Origin: CAIWMF01 sp964402065
Lineage (GTDB): Bacteria; Verrucomicrobiota; Verrucomicrobiia; Chthoniobacterales; UBA6821
Length of the DNA: 64,000 nt
Reading direction: 5' to 3'
Assembly (NCBI GenBank): GCA_964402065.1
Contig: CAYOAN010000002.1
Location: 1 to 64,000 of the forward strand
Shown here: positions 8,318 through 16,453 of the stretch, piece after piece
Layout: the number at the start of each line of letters is the position of its first letter
Position numbering within the stretch: position 1 is the first letter of the stretch
The notes under the pieces: model-generated
Databases searched by the model: none
The model's input: the letters and a program-made list of their open reading frames with translations, nothing else
Told to the model about the DNA's origin: nothing
Program-made: the position numbers and the translations under genes

Positions 8318-8914
8318 ATGCTCAAAGAAAAAGATCTCATTCCTGTATGTGCTCGAGGGCAAGAAATCAAAGGACGTTTTGACGAGTTTTATTTTCGAAA
8401 GAATCCTCAAGAGAGTCCAATGGCTAAGGCATTAGTGGCCCATGGATACGAAGTGAAAAATTATCCTCTTCAAGGTGACTATACTGATGAGGATTGGCTG
8501 GGTTCAAAAGTTTGCATGAAAGGTCTCACTATTATTTTTCGACAGCCAACGCCAAGTGACATCCTTGTTTGTCGTATTGACAGGGAAACAAAAGAAAAAA
8601 AAATGAGTTCTCCGCTTTTGGGGTTCATGGAATTTAGTGCCTTCTGTCACTACCATTGCCCCGAGATTCAGTGGTTAGGAGGGTGTGTACAAAAAATTGT
8701 TCATCGAACTTCTTCTGAACATTTAGAAATTGACCGACTTGTTCGTTATTACCATCGAGTTTTGGGAAATATCGAAGGCTATAGCGATGGCGATGGCTAT
8801 TTTTGGATTTATGCAGATATGCATTATAAGCAGCGCTTCGAAACATTGCCTATTTGGAAACGATATCGGCGAGAAAATATTGGAAAAAGCTCCCAGCATT
8901 CTCAAGCCTTGTAG
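8318..8914 (+). CDS. T3SS-associated protein, possibly LcrR/PcrR-like
   Basis: A 198-residue soluble protein without signal peptide or membrane segments. The central to C-terminal part (FSAFCHYHCPEIQWLGG, then EIDRLVRYYHRVLGN) resembles my recollection of the Yersinia LcrR / Pseudomonas PcrR pattern, in which a hydrophobic strand region is followed by an Arg-rich 'RL..(F/Y)Y.R' helix. LcrR is needed for low-calcium-response control and LcrG expression. Its place among sctU, sctW and sctV fits, since lcrR is linked to yscV in Yersinia. The match is from memory and remote; a novel T3SS accessory is the alternative. Confidence 0.4.
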   Translation: MLKEKDLIPVCARGQEIKGRFDEFYFRKNPQESPMAKALVAHGYEVKNYPLQGDYTDEDWLGSKVCMKGLTIIFRQPTPSDILVCRIDRETKEKKMSSPLLGFMEFSAFCHYHCPEIQWLGGCVQKIVHRTSSEHLEIDRLVRYYHRVLGNIEGYSDGDGYFWIYADMHYKQRFETLPIWKRYRRENIGKSSQHSQAL

Positions 8915-8974
8915 GGAGCCCCTCTGGCTGTAGCCTTCATTGACCTTGTTTAAAATTTTAGTTATGAATGGGAG

Positions 8975-9559
8975 ATGCCCGATCTTGAAGGAAAAAAAAC
9001 AGAGCCAGAACAAGAGCCTTCTCCAATATCCAAGGAGGCAGCATCTTTATCAAAAGTGGTTCCTGAACTTGCAACAAAAGTTGAGTTGCCAGAAGAGACA
9101 GAAGAAAGTATTGCAGCAGCCCCTGCTCAAGCACCCTTGCTGGGGGAGACCTCGCCTGTACCTGCTCCCTTTCAAAAAGTGGAGTTAAAAAAACATGGGA
9201 TAGCTGTTCCAAGCCCATTAAATCAAGCTGTAGGGCCAGATTCAGAAGCTCGAGCTTCAATGGTCGCCACGGCTGTACCAGTATCTTTAGCGGTGCCACC
9301 AGCCACTCATCCTAAACGAGAGATTGCCGCAAACCTTCCAGAAGCAGGCTTGGAAATGGAAGTAAGCTTTGTATTGGGGCGCAAGCGGCTTGCTTTGGCA
9401 GCATTAAGCACTCTTGAAGAAGGGGAAATCATAGCGTTAAGTGAGACTGACTTTAAAGTAACGCTCTTTCTTCAAGAAAAGGCTATAGCTGAAGCTCAGC
9501 TTATTACGGTGGATCAGCACCCCTCTGTCCAAATTACTAAAGTTTTTAGTGGCGCTTGA
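8975..9559 (+). CDS. second SpoA-domain (FliN/HrcQb-like) T3SS C-ring protein
   Basis: 194 residues. The first ~120 are Pro/Ala/Glu-rich and look disordered. The last ~70 (from LEMEVSFVLGRKRLAL) form a textbook SpoA/FliN domain, with LGR.RL.L, a later 'L..GEII.L' and the closing VQITKVF. In flagella FliN, and in Pseudomonas syringae HrcQb, are separate SpoA proteins. Here a full-length SctQ already exists, so this is an additional ring subunit with a long N-terminal tether. It sits between the LcrR-like gene and sctW. Start ATG 8975; the preceding GGGAG is too close to be a clear ribosome-binding site. Confidence 0.72.
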   Translation: MPDLEGKKTEPEQEPSPISKEAASLSKVVPELATKVELPEETEESIAAAPAQAPLLGETSPVPAPFQKVELKKHGIAVPSPLNQAVGPDSEARASMVATAVPVSLAVPPATHPKREIAANLPEAGLEMEVSFVLGRKRLALAALSTLEEGEIIALSETDFKVTLFLQEKAIAEAQLITVDQHPSVQITKVFSGA

Positions 9560-9629
9560 GATCAAAGCGTAACAATGATTCTAACAACCTTTTCTGCTGC
9601 GTACGACTTGCAGCCTGCAGCATCTCGTC

Positions 9630-10829
9630 ATGTTTAATCCAAAAATAACATCCCGTTATTCCATGCCAGTAGGAGGAGAATTAGACACCTCTGACTTGCA
9701 GGGAGTCGGGGTGTATCGTGGAAAAGAGATTAAAAAATCGAAGGTTAGTGATGATGTTGATTTTGGGGTTCATGCAGATGAAGATGATCAGGAGGGGAAG
9801 TCATCAGGGAGTACTAAGGGTGAGTTAAAAATTAAATTTCAGGAACGCGAAAAAGAAGCGTTTTCTGATCAACAAGAGAATCTTCCAGACTTTGAAGAAT
9901 TCGCTAATTCTCCCGAATTTAAAAAGTTCATGGCTCAATTACGCAAGGGCCAACGGAGTGATAGCTATCAAGAAATTAAAGATGCTTTAGATACTACTTT
10001 TGATGATCCAACATTGAAGCATGCTGCACTGGTCGGTGCTATCAAGCTGCTGGAGGTGCAACCAGATCAAGAAGAGCTCAAAGAACTATTACAACAAATC
10101 CTCAAAGAGCTTCTCGATAGTAGCGGAGCCGAAGTGCGAGCTGGCTATAATGTGTCGCATATTGCTGAATCAATTGTTAAAGGGGAAACAGATCTTATTG
10201 CTCAACTTCGAGATTTTTACTGCCAGGTTGTTTTTAGCGATCAAAGCCTCATTGATACTTATCACGCTATCATGAACGATTTTCCTGATGAAATAGAAAG
10301 AGAAAAAAGAGAGAAGGAAAAAAAGAACAAACAACAGTATGTGTCAGAAGAAGTGGATGGTCCGGAAGGGCAGGTACGATTAGAAAAAGCCTTAGAATTT
10401 TTGATGAAGTCATTGGGAGCAGAACTAACATCTAACAAACCTTCTTTAGAGCCAGGTATGCTGAAAAAAGTTTTAGATGGATTGTGTGAAATGGAGTTTT
10501 TTCGCAATACCTATCGTTCATTTTTAGACATGCTGACTAAAATGAATAAGGATTGCCAGACTGTTCCTATCAAGCCATCACGGTTGATTAATGAAATATT
10601 AAGTCGTGTGACGCAGGATAAAATTAGCGATGAGGATTTTATCAAAGTGGCTCAACAATTTGGCGTTCCGCCGTTGCAACTCTCCATCCATTTTCTAACA
10701 AGAATTTATGATATGGTCCGTCTTTTTCCTGAACGCGTTTTTCCAAGTGGGAAAAACCGAGAGGTTTGTTTAACAGCTATTCAACATGCATTAGATGCAG
10801 CCATTGCGAGAGAAAGTGAAGTCGCGTAG
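9630..10829 (+). CDS. sctW: T3SS gatekeeper SctW (YopN/TyeA/CopN family, fused form)
   Basis: The gatekeeper plugs the export apparatus before host contact and sets the secretion hierarchy. The 399 residues begin with a flexible, charged N-terminus (secretion signal and chaperone-binding region), continue with helical HrpJ/InvE-like repeats at about 90-310, and end in a TyeA-like segment (REVCLTAIQHALDAAI near the C-terminus). In Yersinia YopN and TyeA are separate; the length and ending here indicate a fused protein as in CopN and MxiC. A SycN-like chaperone follows, as in Yersinia. Confidence 0.87.
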   Translation: MFNPKITSRYSMPVGGELDTSDLQGVGVYRGKEIKKSKVSDDVDFGVHADEDDQEGKSSGSTKGELKIKFQEREKEAFSDQQENLPDFEEFANSPEFKKFMAQLRKGQRSDSYQEIKDALDTTFDDPTLKHAALVGAIKLLEVQPDQEELKELLQQILKELLDSSGAEVRAGYNVSHIAESIVKGETDLIAQLRDFYCQVVFSDQSLIDTYHAIMNDFPDEIEREKREKEKKNKQQYVSEEVDGPEGQVRLEKALEFLMKSLGAELTSNKPSLEPGMLKKVLDGLCEMEFFRNTYRSFLDMLTKMNKDCQTVPIKPSRLINEILSRVTQDKISDEDFIKVAQQFGVPPLQLSIHFLTRIYDMVRLFPERVFPSGKNREVCLTAIQHALDAAIARESEVA

Positions 10830-10860
10830 TGCGTGCTGCCAAATATTTTTTTCTGACCAC

Positions 10861-10895
10861 TTTTTCCTGTAATCTACAGCCCCTAATCTTTAACT
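10861..10895 (+). repeat. heptad-repeat leader before the SycN-like chaperone gene
   Basis: TTTTTCCTGTAATC followed by units TACAGCC, CCTAATC and TTTAACT, ending about eight bases before ATG 10903. It is a degenerate member of the heptad-leader family. Confidence 0.5.
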
Positions 10896-10902
10896 TGCTC
10901 AC

Positions 10903-11262
10903 ATGATTTCCGACGTTATTTCAGAATTTTGTAAACAGTACGGTCTTCAAGGCGTTTCTATGGAAGAAGGAGGGAAGCTGCGCCTTTCTATTGAAGGAAT
11001 TGGTGACCTTCAATTTCTCCATCAAAAAAACAAATTGCTCGTTGGACTAACTCGTAAGATTGAAAATCCTTATTTATTCAGTGCACAAAAAGTTTTGGCA
11101 ATGTGTCATTACAAAGAGTCGCACTTTTATCCTCTTCATGCGCAACTCAACGAGGATGTCTTGGGTCTGTTTCATCTTTTTAATGAGAATGAAGTAACAG
11201 CAGCCCTGCTTTCTCAAGCTTTAGATGCATTAACAGACGAGATGGATAAGGCTTTAGGGTGA
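10903..11262 (+). CDS. T3SS class I chaperone, SycN/CesT-like
   Basis: A 119-residue small acidic protein with the alpha-beta pattern of CesT/SycE-type chaperones: an N-terminal helix (ISEFCKQYGL), then strands including LQFLHQKNKLLVGLTRKI, and a C-terminal helix (AALLSQALDALTDEMDKAL). It lies between sctW and sctX, where Yersinia has sycN, the YopN chaperone. I infer it is the SctW chaperone or half of a heterodimer (the partner YscB is not seen here). Confidence 0.65.
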   Translation: MISDVISEFCKQYGLQGVSMEEGGKLRLSIEGIGDLQFLHQKNKLLVGLTRKIENPYLFSAQKVLAMCHYKESHFYPLHAQLNEDVLGLFHLFNENEVTAALLSQALDALTDEMDKALG

Positions 11263-11294
11263 AAAAAAGGATGAAGATTTGTAAGACTTGCTTC

Positions 11295-11461
11295 TATAGT
11301 CAAATTACTTAGAGATTACAATAAATTGACTTGATCTTATTTAGAAACAAGCAGCGTTCTTATCCCGCGTCGTTATCGTTGAGATAGCGCTCAGTCTTCG
11401 GTCTTGCCTTTTCTAAAAATCTCTGCGTTCTTTCCTGTGATTTCTAAGTGGTTTGACTATA
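11295..11461. mobile_element. MITE-like element, family 1 (complete, 167 bp)
   Basis: Terminal inverted repeats of about 20 bases: left TATAGTCAAATTACTTAGAG, right ending CTAAGTGGTTTGACTATA. TA dinucleotides at both edges suggest a TA target duplication as in IS630/Tc1-mariner-type elements. The same-length copy at 25985-26151 is closely similar throughout. It carries no open frame and occupies most of the 325-base gap between the chaperone gene and sctX inside the T3SS locus. The remaining ~125 bases to 11587 are pyrimidine-rich with no recognised element. Confidence 0.65.
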
Positions 11462-11587
11462 ACGCAGCTTTCTCAACTTAAGACGCTGTAACTTCTTGCA
11501 AAATAGCATGCACTCTCATTCTCATTTTTAAGCTAATAGTGTCTCTTTACCCTTCACTCTTTGTCTTTCACTCGCTACTCTCTTTCC

Positions 11588-11974
11588 ATGTCCGTCGAGG
11601 GTCTTTCGCCATTTGATTTTACGTCAGGAGTTATTACTGTTACCCAGTTTGTTCCTTCTGCTGCTTTGCCGAAAGAAAGCCCCTCTCCACCAGCCTTAGG
11701 TGAGGCTCCTGCAGTAAGTAAGTTAGGAGAGCTTTTTAAGGGGCATCAGCTTGACGAGTTGGAAACCAGTTCACTCAATCTTCCTCCAGAAACGCTTAAG
11801 GTTTTATCAAAAGAGTCACTCAAGTCGTTGATTACGGATATGGCTTCTCTTCTTGAAGCCGCTGGAGGTATTGCGCCGATGCATGATATTGTTCGTGTTC
11901 AGGAATTACTCCAAGAAGAGATTGTCAATCACGAGTTGTTGTCAGCATTTCGTCGTACCCTTCTTGGTGGATAG
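11588..11974 (+). CDS. sctX: T3SS early-secreted protein SctX (YscX/PcrX-like)
   Basis: YscX is a small exported protein of Ysc-family systems that binds YscY and SctV and is needed for early substrate export. From the ATG at 11588 the protein has 128 residues (YscX about 122). The N-terminus is Ser/Pro-rich and the C-terminal half helical, ending VRVQELLQEEIVNHELLSAFRRTLL, similar in character to the YscX C-terminal 'LL…ILNLL' helix. The frame is open from 11561, but a pyrimidine-rich leader directly precedes 11588. Order chaperone-X-Y-V is exactly that of Yersinia (sycN-yscX-yscY-yscV). Confidence 0.72.
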   Translation: MSVEGLSPFDFTSGVITVTQFVPSAALPKESPSPPALGEAPAVSKLGELFKGHQLDELETSSLNLPPETLKVLSKESLKSLITDMASLLEAAGGIAPMHDIVRVQELLQEEIVNHELLSAFRRTLLGG

Positions 11975-11975
11975 C

Positions 11976-12377
11976 ATGAATGTTATGACAAATCACGGTT
12001 TTTCATCATCGATGAATCGGCAGCTACACCCTACGAATAGAGAACGTCTGCACGCTCTCCTGGATGTATTGAGCTATCTTTACATGATCTATGGAAAACC
12101 AGAGAGAGCTCGTGATTATTTAAGATTGCTGGTGAAGCTTCGTCCTAGTGAAAGCCGCTTGTTAAGGGCTTTGGCTAGGAGTGAGCTCGAATCAGGAGAT
12201 CCAGCACGTGCTAAGGAAATTTTAGAAGAGAGCCTTAAATTAGAAATGACGCCAAAAGAACGAGCCGCAACTTTTTTGATCTTAAGTCGCGTGCTTTGGA
12301 GGCTGCAGCGATCAGAAGATTCTGGGGCAGCCGCCTATCAATTTCTTCAGGAAAAATATTTAGAAGTATCGCCCTAA
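11976..12377 (+). CDS. sctY: T3SS SctX chaperone SctY (YscY/PcrY-like, TPR)
   Basis: YscY is a tetratricopeptide-repeat chaperone for YscX that also binds the export gate SctV. The 133 residues from ATG 11976 contain two to three TPR-like units: YLYMIYGKPERARDYLRLL, then RALARSELESGDPARAKEIL, then a final helix pair. A longer upstream extension in the same frame overlaps sctX and is not needed. A weak GGTGG lies upstream of the start. It sits one base after the sctX stop and three bases before sctV. Confidence 0.76.
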   Translation: MNVMTNHGFSSSMNRQLHPTNRERLHALLDVLSYLYMIYGKPERARDYLRLLVKLRPSESRLLRALARSELESGDPARAKEILEESLKLEMTPKERAATFLILSRVLWRLQRSEDSGAAAYQFLQEKYLEVSP

Positions 12378-12380
12378 AAC

Positions 12381-14516
12381 ATGAATGAAATTTTAAATCA
12401 ACTTCATGGCTTGGTAGGGCGCGCACAAAAATTTGGCGATCTTTATATCGCAATTTTGATTATTGCGATTATCGCCCTTTTCATTTTACCAATTCCCTCT
12501 TGGCTGCTGGATAGTCTTATTTCATTGAACCTCACGATCTCCATTATTTTGATCATGATGGCTCTTTATGTGCCAACGGTTTTGGCGTTCTCGACCTTTC
12601 CGAGTGTTTTGCTTATTACAACACTGTTTCGATTGTCTCTTAATATCACCTCCACACGCATGATCTTGCTCGATGGTTATGCAGGAGAAGTGATTTATGC
12701 GTTCGGAAATTTTGTTGTTGGAGGAAATTTTGTCGTTGGCGTTGTCGTTTGGTTAATCTTACTCGTCGTTCAATTTATTGTTGTCACCAAAGGTTCTGAA
12801 CGTGTTGCTGAAGTTGCTGCTCGTTTTACCTTGGACGCAATGCCAGGAAAACAAATGAGCATTGATGCCGATATGAGAGCCGGTGTTATTGACATCAAAG
12901 AAGCCCAGCGCCGACGTGGCAACGTTGAAAAAGAGAGTCAAGTTTTTGGAGCGATGGATGGTGCCATGAAATTTGTTAAGGGAGACGCCATTGCCACATT
13001 AATCATTGTTTCTATTAACGTGATTGCAGGTATTACAATTGGTGTTCTGCAAAAGAAAATGCAAATCGGGGCTGCCGTTCAGACATATTCGATTCTATCC
13101 ATTGGTGATGCTCTCGTCTCACAGATTCCTGGCCTTTTGATTACCATCACAGCAGGTATTATTGTTACTCGGACTGGTTCAGAGGAAAAAGCCGGTCTTG
13201 GTACGGATATTTTTGGACAAGTGTTGGCTGTTCCGAAAGCCATGATTATTGCAGGAAGTATTTTATTATTTCTTGTTGTGGTTCCTGGTTTTCCCAAAAT
13301 TCAATTTGGCATCTTGGCTGTTTTTGTTTTGTCATTTGGATATATGCTGCAACGAGGAACGTTACAACCTCTGCTTAAAAAAGGATCTGTTTTATTATCG
13401 CCGGGCAAAACGCCTGGAGCCTCTTCAGTAGGGGGGGGCTCTGGTGGATCTTCTGCTGGTGCCGGGCGTCCTGGTGAAGAATCTTCAAAGGAGAATGATT
13501 TTTCAATTACAGTTCCTGTGTTGTTAGAGGTTGATGCAGCGATTCAGGAAAAAATCTCGCCTGATGCTTTAAATGATGAACTTATTCATGTCAGGCGAGC
13601 TCTTTATCATGACTTGGGTGTTCCTTTTCCAGGAATTCACTTGCGATTTAATGAAAATCTTAAGCAAGGTCAGTATCAATTGCTTCTTCAAGAAGTGCCA
13701 ATGTCATCTGGTGTTTTAAGGCCTGGATATCTTTATGTGAAGGAGAGCCAAGAGCATTTGTTGGCTTTTCATATTCCTTTTGAACCAGTTGAAAACCCTC
13801 CTGATCGAGCTCCTGCGCTCTGGGTGGCTGAATCGGAGCAAAGGCTACTTCAACAGATTGGACTAGCGGGTATGGATTCAGCAAAATTGCTCAGTTTTCA
13901 TATTTCCTTAATTCTTAAAAAATACGCTGCTGATTTTATTGGGTTACAAGAAACACGGACTTTGCTTTCTCAAATGGAGGCGGAGAATGGAGAAATTATT
14001 CGAGAAGTGCAGCGTGTTTTGCCGCCAACAAAAATTGCAGAAGTTCTCCAGCGTCTTGTTCAAGAAGATATTTCCATTCGCAACTTGCGCATTATTTTCC
14101 AAGCGTTGATAGAATGGGCTCCTAAAGAAAAGGATGTTTTGCTGCTGACAGAATATGTTCGTATCGCCCTGCGACGTTATATTAGTTATCACTTCAGTGG
14201 AGGCCGGAATGTTCTTGTAGCCTATATTCTAGAGCCGGCTACTGAAGAACAAATTAGAAAGTCAATCCGCCAGACTTCAGCTGGAAGTTTCTTGGCAATG
14301 GATCCAGCAACAAGCAAGAGGCTCATTGATAATGTGAAGAGTCAAGTTGGTGATATTTCTACAAAAGAACGACCTCCCGTATTGATCACTTCGATGGATG
14401 TGCGACGTTACATGAAAAAACTAATAGAGCTGGATATTCCTCATCTTAATGTTCTATCTCACCAAGAGTTGACCGAGGAAATTAACATTCAGCCTCTCGG
14501 TCGTATTGTTCTCTAG
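12381..14516 (+). CDS. sctV: T3SS export gate SctV (YscV/LcrD/FlhA family)
   Basis: A nonameric inner-membrane export gate. Of its 711 residues, the N-terminal ~330 hold multiple membrane helices with the FHIPEP-family signature (RFTLDAMPGKQMSIDADM) at about 149-166. The C-terminal ~335 residues form the cytoplasmic ring that binds chaperones and the gatekeeper. Between them is a Gly/Ser-rich linker at about 346-370, encoded in part by eight consecutive G residues at 13431-13438, which is a slippage-prone tract. Otherwise it is full length and intact. Confidence 0.97.
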   Translation: MNEILNQLHGLVGRAQKFGDLYIAILIIAIIALFILPIPSWLLDSLISLNLTISIILIMMALYVPTVLAFSTFPSVLLITTLFRLSLNITSTRMILLDGYAGEVIYAFGNFVVGGNFVVGVVVWLILLVVQFIVVTKGSERVAEVAARFTLDAMPGKQMSIDADMRAGVIDIKEAQRRRGNVEKESQVFGAMDGAMKFVKGDAIATLIIVSINVIAGITIGVLQKKMQIGAAVQTYSILSIGDALVSQIPGLLITITAGIIVTRTGSEEKAGLGTDIFGQVLAVPKAMIIAGSILLFLVVVPGFPKIQFGILAVFVLSFGYMLQRGTLQPLLKKGSVLLSPGKTPGASSVGGGSGGSSAGAGRPGEESSKENDFSITVPVLLEVDAAIQEKISPDALNDELIHVRRALYHDLGVPFPGIHLRFNENLKQGQYQLLLQEVPMSSGVLRPGYLYVKESQEHLLAFHIPFEPVENPPDRAPALWVAESEQRLLQQIGLAGMDSAKLLSFHISLILKKYAADFIGLQETRTLLSQMEAENGEIIREVQRVLPPTKIAEVLQRLVQEDISIRNLRIIFQALIEWAPKEKDVLLLTEYVRIALRRYISYHFSGGRNVLVAYILEPATEEQIRKSIRQTSAGSFLAMDPATSKRLIDNVKSQVGDISTKERPPVLITSMDVRRYMKKLIELDIPHLNVLSHQELTEEINIQPLGRIVL

Positions 14517-14573
14517 TGAGGGTTCAATGTGCTCTCCTGAAAATAGTATGTCATATTTTCGAGTTGATGACTT

Positions 14574-14610
14574 GCAAGCTGTAGCCTGTAGCCTGTAGCC
14601 TGTAGCCTGC
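14574..14610 (+). repeat. heptad-repeat leader before sctD, the most regular copy
   Basis: Four near-perfect tandem copies of the heptamer TGTAGCC (14580-14607) end with TGC two bases before the ATG of sctD. This is the cleanest example of the leader family in the window. Confidence 0.75.
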
Positions 14611-14612
14611 TT

Positions 14613-15986
14613 ATGAAACCGTGGCTTATTAAAGTGCTCAATGGTCCTAATGCAGGAGCACAAATTTTAGTTTCAGGGGAGGTGACGATGGGAACTTCTG
14701 TTGATTGTGATCTCATCCTCAACGACCCTCATATTTGTTCAATTCACTGCCAACTTAAAAAAGGGGAAGAAGATGCTTTTGAGGTCGTTCCTAGAGAGGG
14801 CATTGTTTTTATTAATGGCAAAAAGCTAGAAGAAGCTGTAGGGAAAATAAAATTAGGCGATGTTCTTACGTTAGGAAGCACGCATCTCACTGGTGGCCCC
14901 AGTGAGCAATTATGGCCTCCGGTGACTATTCCTACTATTCAGGAAGTGAGAGCAGAAGCCGCTCCAGCTCCCTCAGGAGAAGCGCCAAAAACAGCGTTGA
15001 TGCCAGTCCCTCCCAATATCACAAAAAAAAGGTTAGCGCTTTCGCGTCAGTCTATGCTGCAGCTGATCCTTGTAGGAGGATTCTTATTCTTAGGAATTTC
15101 TTTTTTAAAATTTTTGGTTCATAAAAATCTTAAGATAAGCAAAACAGAATTTAAGCCTTCTTCATTTCAAAAAAAAGAAGAAGTAGATGTGAACGAAGAG
15201 CGAAAAGTCACTCAATCAGCTATTCAAACTCTTCAGAAATTATTTCCTAAAGTTTATATCAAGCCTGTAAACGTTAATGGGCAAACTGTTTTTTATATCT
15301 ATACGAAAAATCAAATTGAGTATGACGAGGTCAGAAGGATTCTTAATAAAAAAAATCTGCCTGTTGTGAGTGTTCTCATCAGTATGGATGACATTTCAGA
15401 CAGTGGCATAGCCATGATGCAGGCATTGAACCTCTCTGTTTCAATTACTGTGGATGAAAAAGGAAGAGCAACATGGACCGGATATGTGCCTACTCAAAAA
15501 ATTTTCGATTCAATGAAGGAGCAGATTGCAAGGGACATTCCAGCTATTACAGACAATACGTATCATATTATTTTAGGAGAGGAAGCTTCTAAAACAGCGA
15601 TGAACATTCTCATGAAAAACCAATTCGGAGGTATTGTTGTAACGCCAGAACGAAGTAACTTGACACTAACAGGATCAGTTTTTGAAGGAGATCAACCCCG
15701 CTGGAAAGCAGCGTTACAGGAATTAGAGACAACTTTTGGAAACAGGGTGAAGATTGCTAACTTAGTTCGTGTCAGCCCTACGCCGGTACAACAGCAAGTT
15801 TTTTTAAATGCACCTGTCGTTTCCGTTGCAATTTCTTCCTTTCCTTATGCTGTACTTCAAAATGGAGAGCATATTTTTATTGGGGCAAAAGTAAGGAATG
15901 GATATACGGTAGAGGCGATCACCACTAAGGGAATAGAGTTGGGAAAACAAGGAAGTAAAAGGCTAATCCCTATTTCGGGCCAGTAA
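14613..15986 (+). CDS. sctD: T3SS inner-membrane ring protein SctD (YscD family)
   Basis: The outer of the two inner-membrane rings; it connects the cytoplasmic platform to the secretin. The 457 residues contain an FHA-like cytoplasmic domain at about 1-95 (TMGTSVDCDLILNDPHICSIHC), a linker, one membrane segment at about 147-168 (LQLILVGGFLFLGISFLKFL) and repeated periplasmic ring-building (BON/RBM-type) modules from about 190 to 455. The YscE-like gene follows, as in Yersinia yscD-yscE. Confidence 0.9.
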   Translation: MKPWLIKVLNGPNAGAQILVSGEVTMGTSVDCDLILNDPHICSIHCQLKKGEEDAFEVVPREGIVFINGKKLEEAVGKIKLGDVLTLGSTHLTGGPSEQLWPPVTIPTIQEVRAEAAPAPSGEAPKTALMPVPPNITKKRLALSRQSMLQLILVGGFLFLGISFLKFLVHKNLKISKTEFKPSSFQKKEEVDVNEERKVTQSAIQTLQKLFPKVYIKPVNVNGQTVFYIYTKNQIEYDEVRRILNKKNLPVVSVLISMDDISDSGIAMMQALNLSVSITVDEKGRATWTGYVPTQKIFDSMKEQIARDIPAITDNTYHIILGEEASKTAMNILMKNQFGGIVVTPERSNLTLTGSVFEGDQPRWKAALQELETTFGNRVKIANLVRVSPTPVQQQVFLNAPVVSVAISSFPYAVLQNGEHIFIGAKVRNGYTVEAITTKGIELGKQGSKRLIPISGQ

Positions 15987-16066
15987 GTTGACTTCGCTCT
16001 AAAAGAGATTCATTCAACTTGGAGTTTATTGACACAGGAGTTTTCTTTTTGTAAAAACTCACTTCT

Positions 16067-16327
16067 ATGAATACCGAAAAGAAGCAGCTGACAGATATGG
16101 GCAAGCATCTTACAAATGATCGTAATGGAAGTTATCGCACTCTGCTTCGGAATCGAGTATTAGAGTTACGCCGCCAAACGGAAGAGAAGATGAAAAAGGA
16201 AGTTGATCGTGAGCAATTGAAACGACTAGAAGCAATGATGCGAGCAATGACTATCGCTGGTCGAATTTTAGACAAGGTGCTCACCGAGCAGCCTGATACA
16301 ATGGGGTTCGGTGGTCACTCATTCTAG
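16067..16327 (+). CDS. T3SS needle co-chaperone, YscE/SsaE-like
   Basis: YscE with YscG keeps the needle protein monomeric in the cytoplasm. This 86-residue protein is two amphipathic helices (LLRNRVLELRRQTEEKMKKE and QLKRLEAMMRAMTIAGRIL) and resembles the YscE/EscE/SsaE hairpin. It follows sctD, as yscE does in Yersinia. The stop codon TAG at 16325 is also the first three bases of a MITE-like element. The expected next genes (needle sctF, sctG) are absent; the locus ends here. Confidence 0.6.
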   Translation: MNTEKKQLTDMGKHLTNDRNGSYRTLLRNRVLELRRQTEEKMKKEVDREQLKRLEAMMRAMTIAGRILDKVLTEQPDTMGFGGHSF

Positions 16328-16453
16328 AGCATTTTAAAAAATTCTATAGGTGCGTCTTGCGGCGTCACTCCGGCGCTAGAAGCCTATACACTGTGTTTCT
16401 GTGCTCCTCGTTCCTGGCGCTACATTGGCTATAATATTTTTTAAAGCGCTCTA
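16325..16453. mobile_element. MITE-like element, family 3 (129 bp)
   Basis: Terminal inverted repeats of about 25 bases: the left begins TAGAGCATTTTAAAAAAT and the right ends TTTTTTAAAGCGCTCTA. The copy at 27964-28103 shares the ends and an internal block of GCGTCACT…CGGCGCT and TGCTCCTCGTTCCTGGCGCT. It encodes nothing. It abuts the end of the T3SS operon so closely that its first bases are the stop codon of the preceding gene. Confidence 0.6.

Noticed and set aside
14574..14610. Heptad repeats as part of a replication origin or iteron set
   Set aside because: Copies are dispersed before unrelated genes and follow gene orientation; they are not clustered near parA alone.
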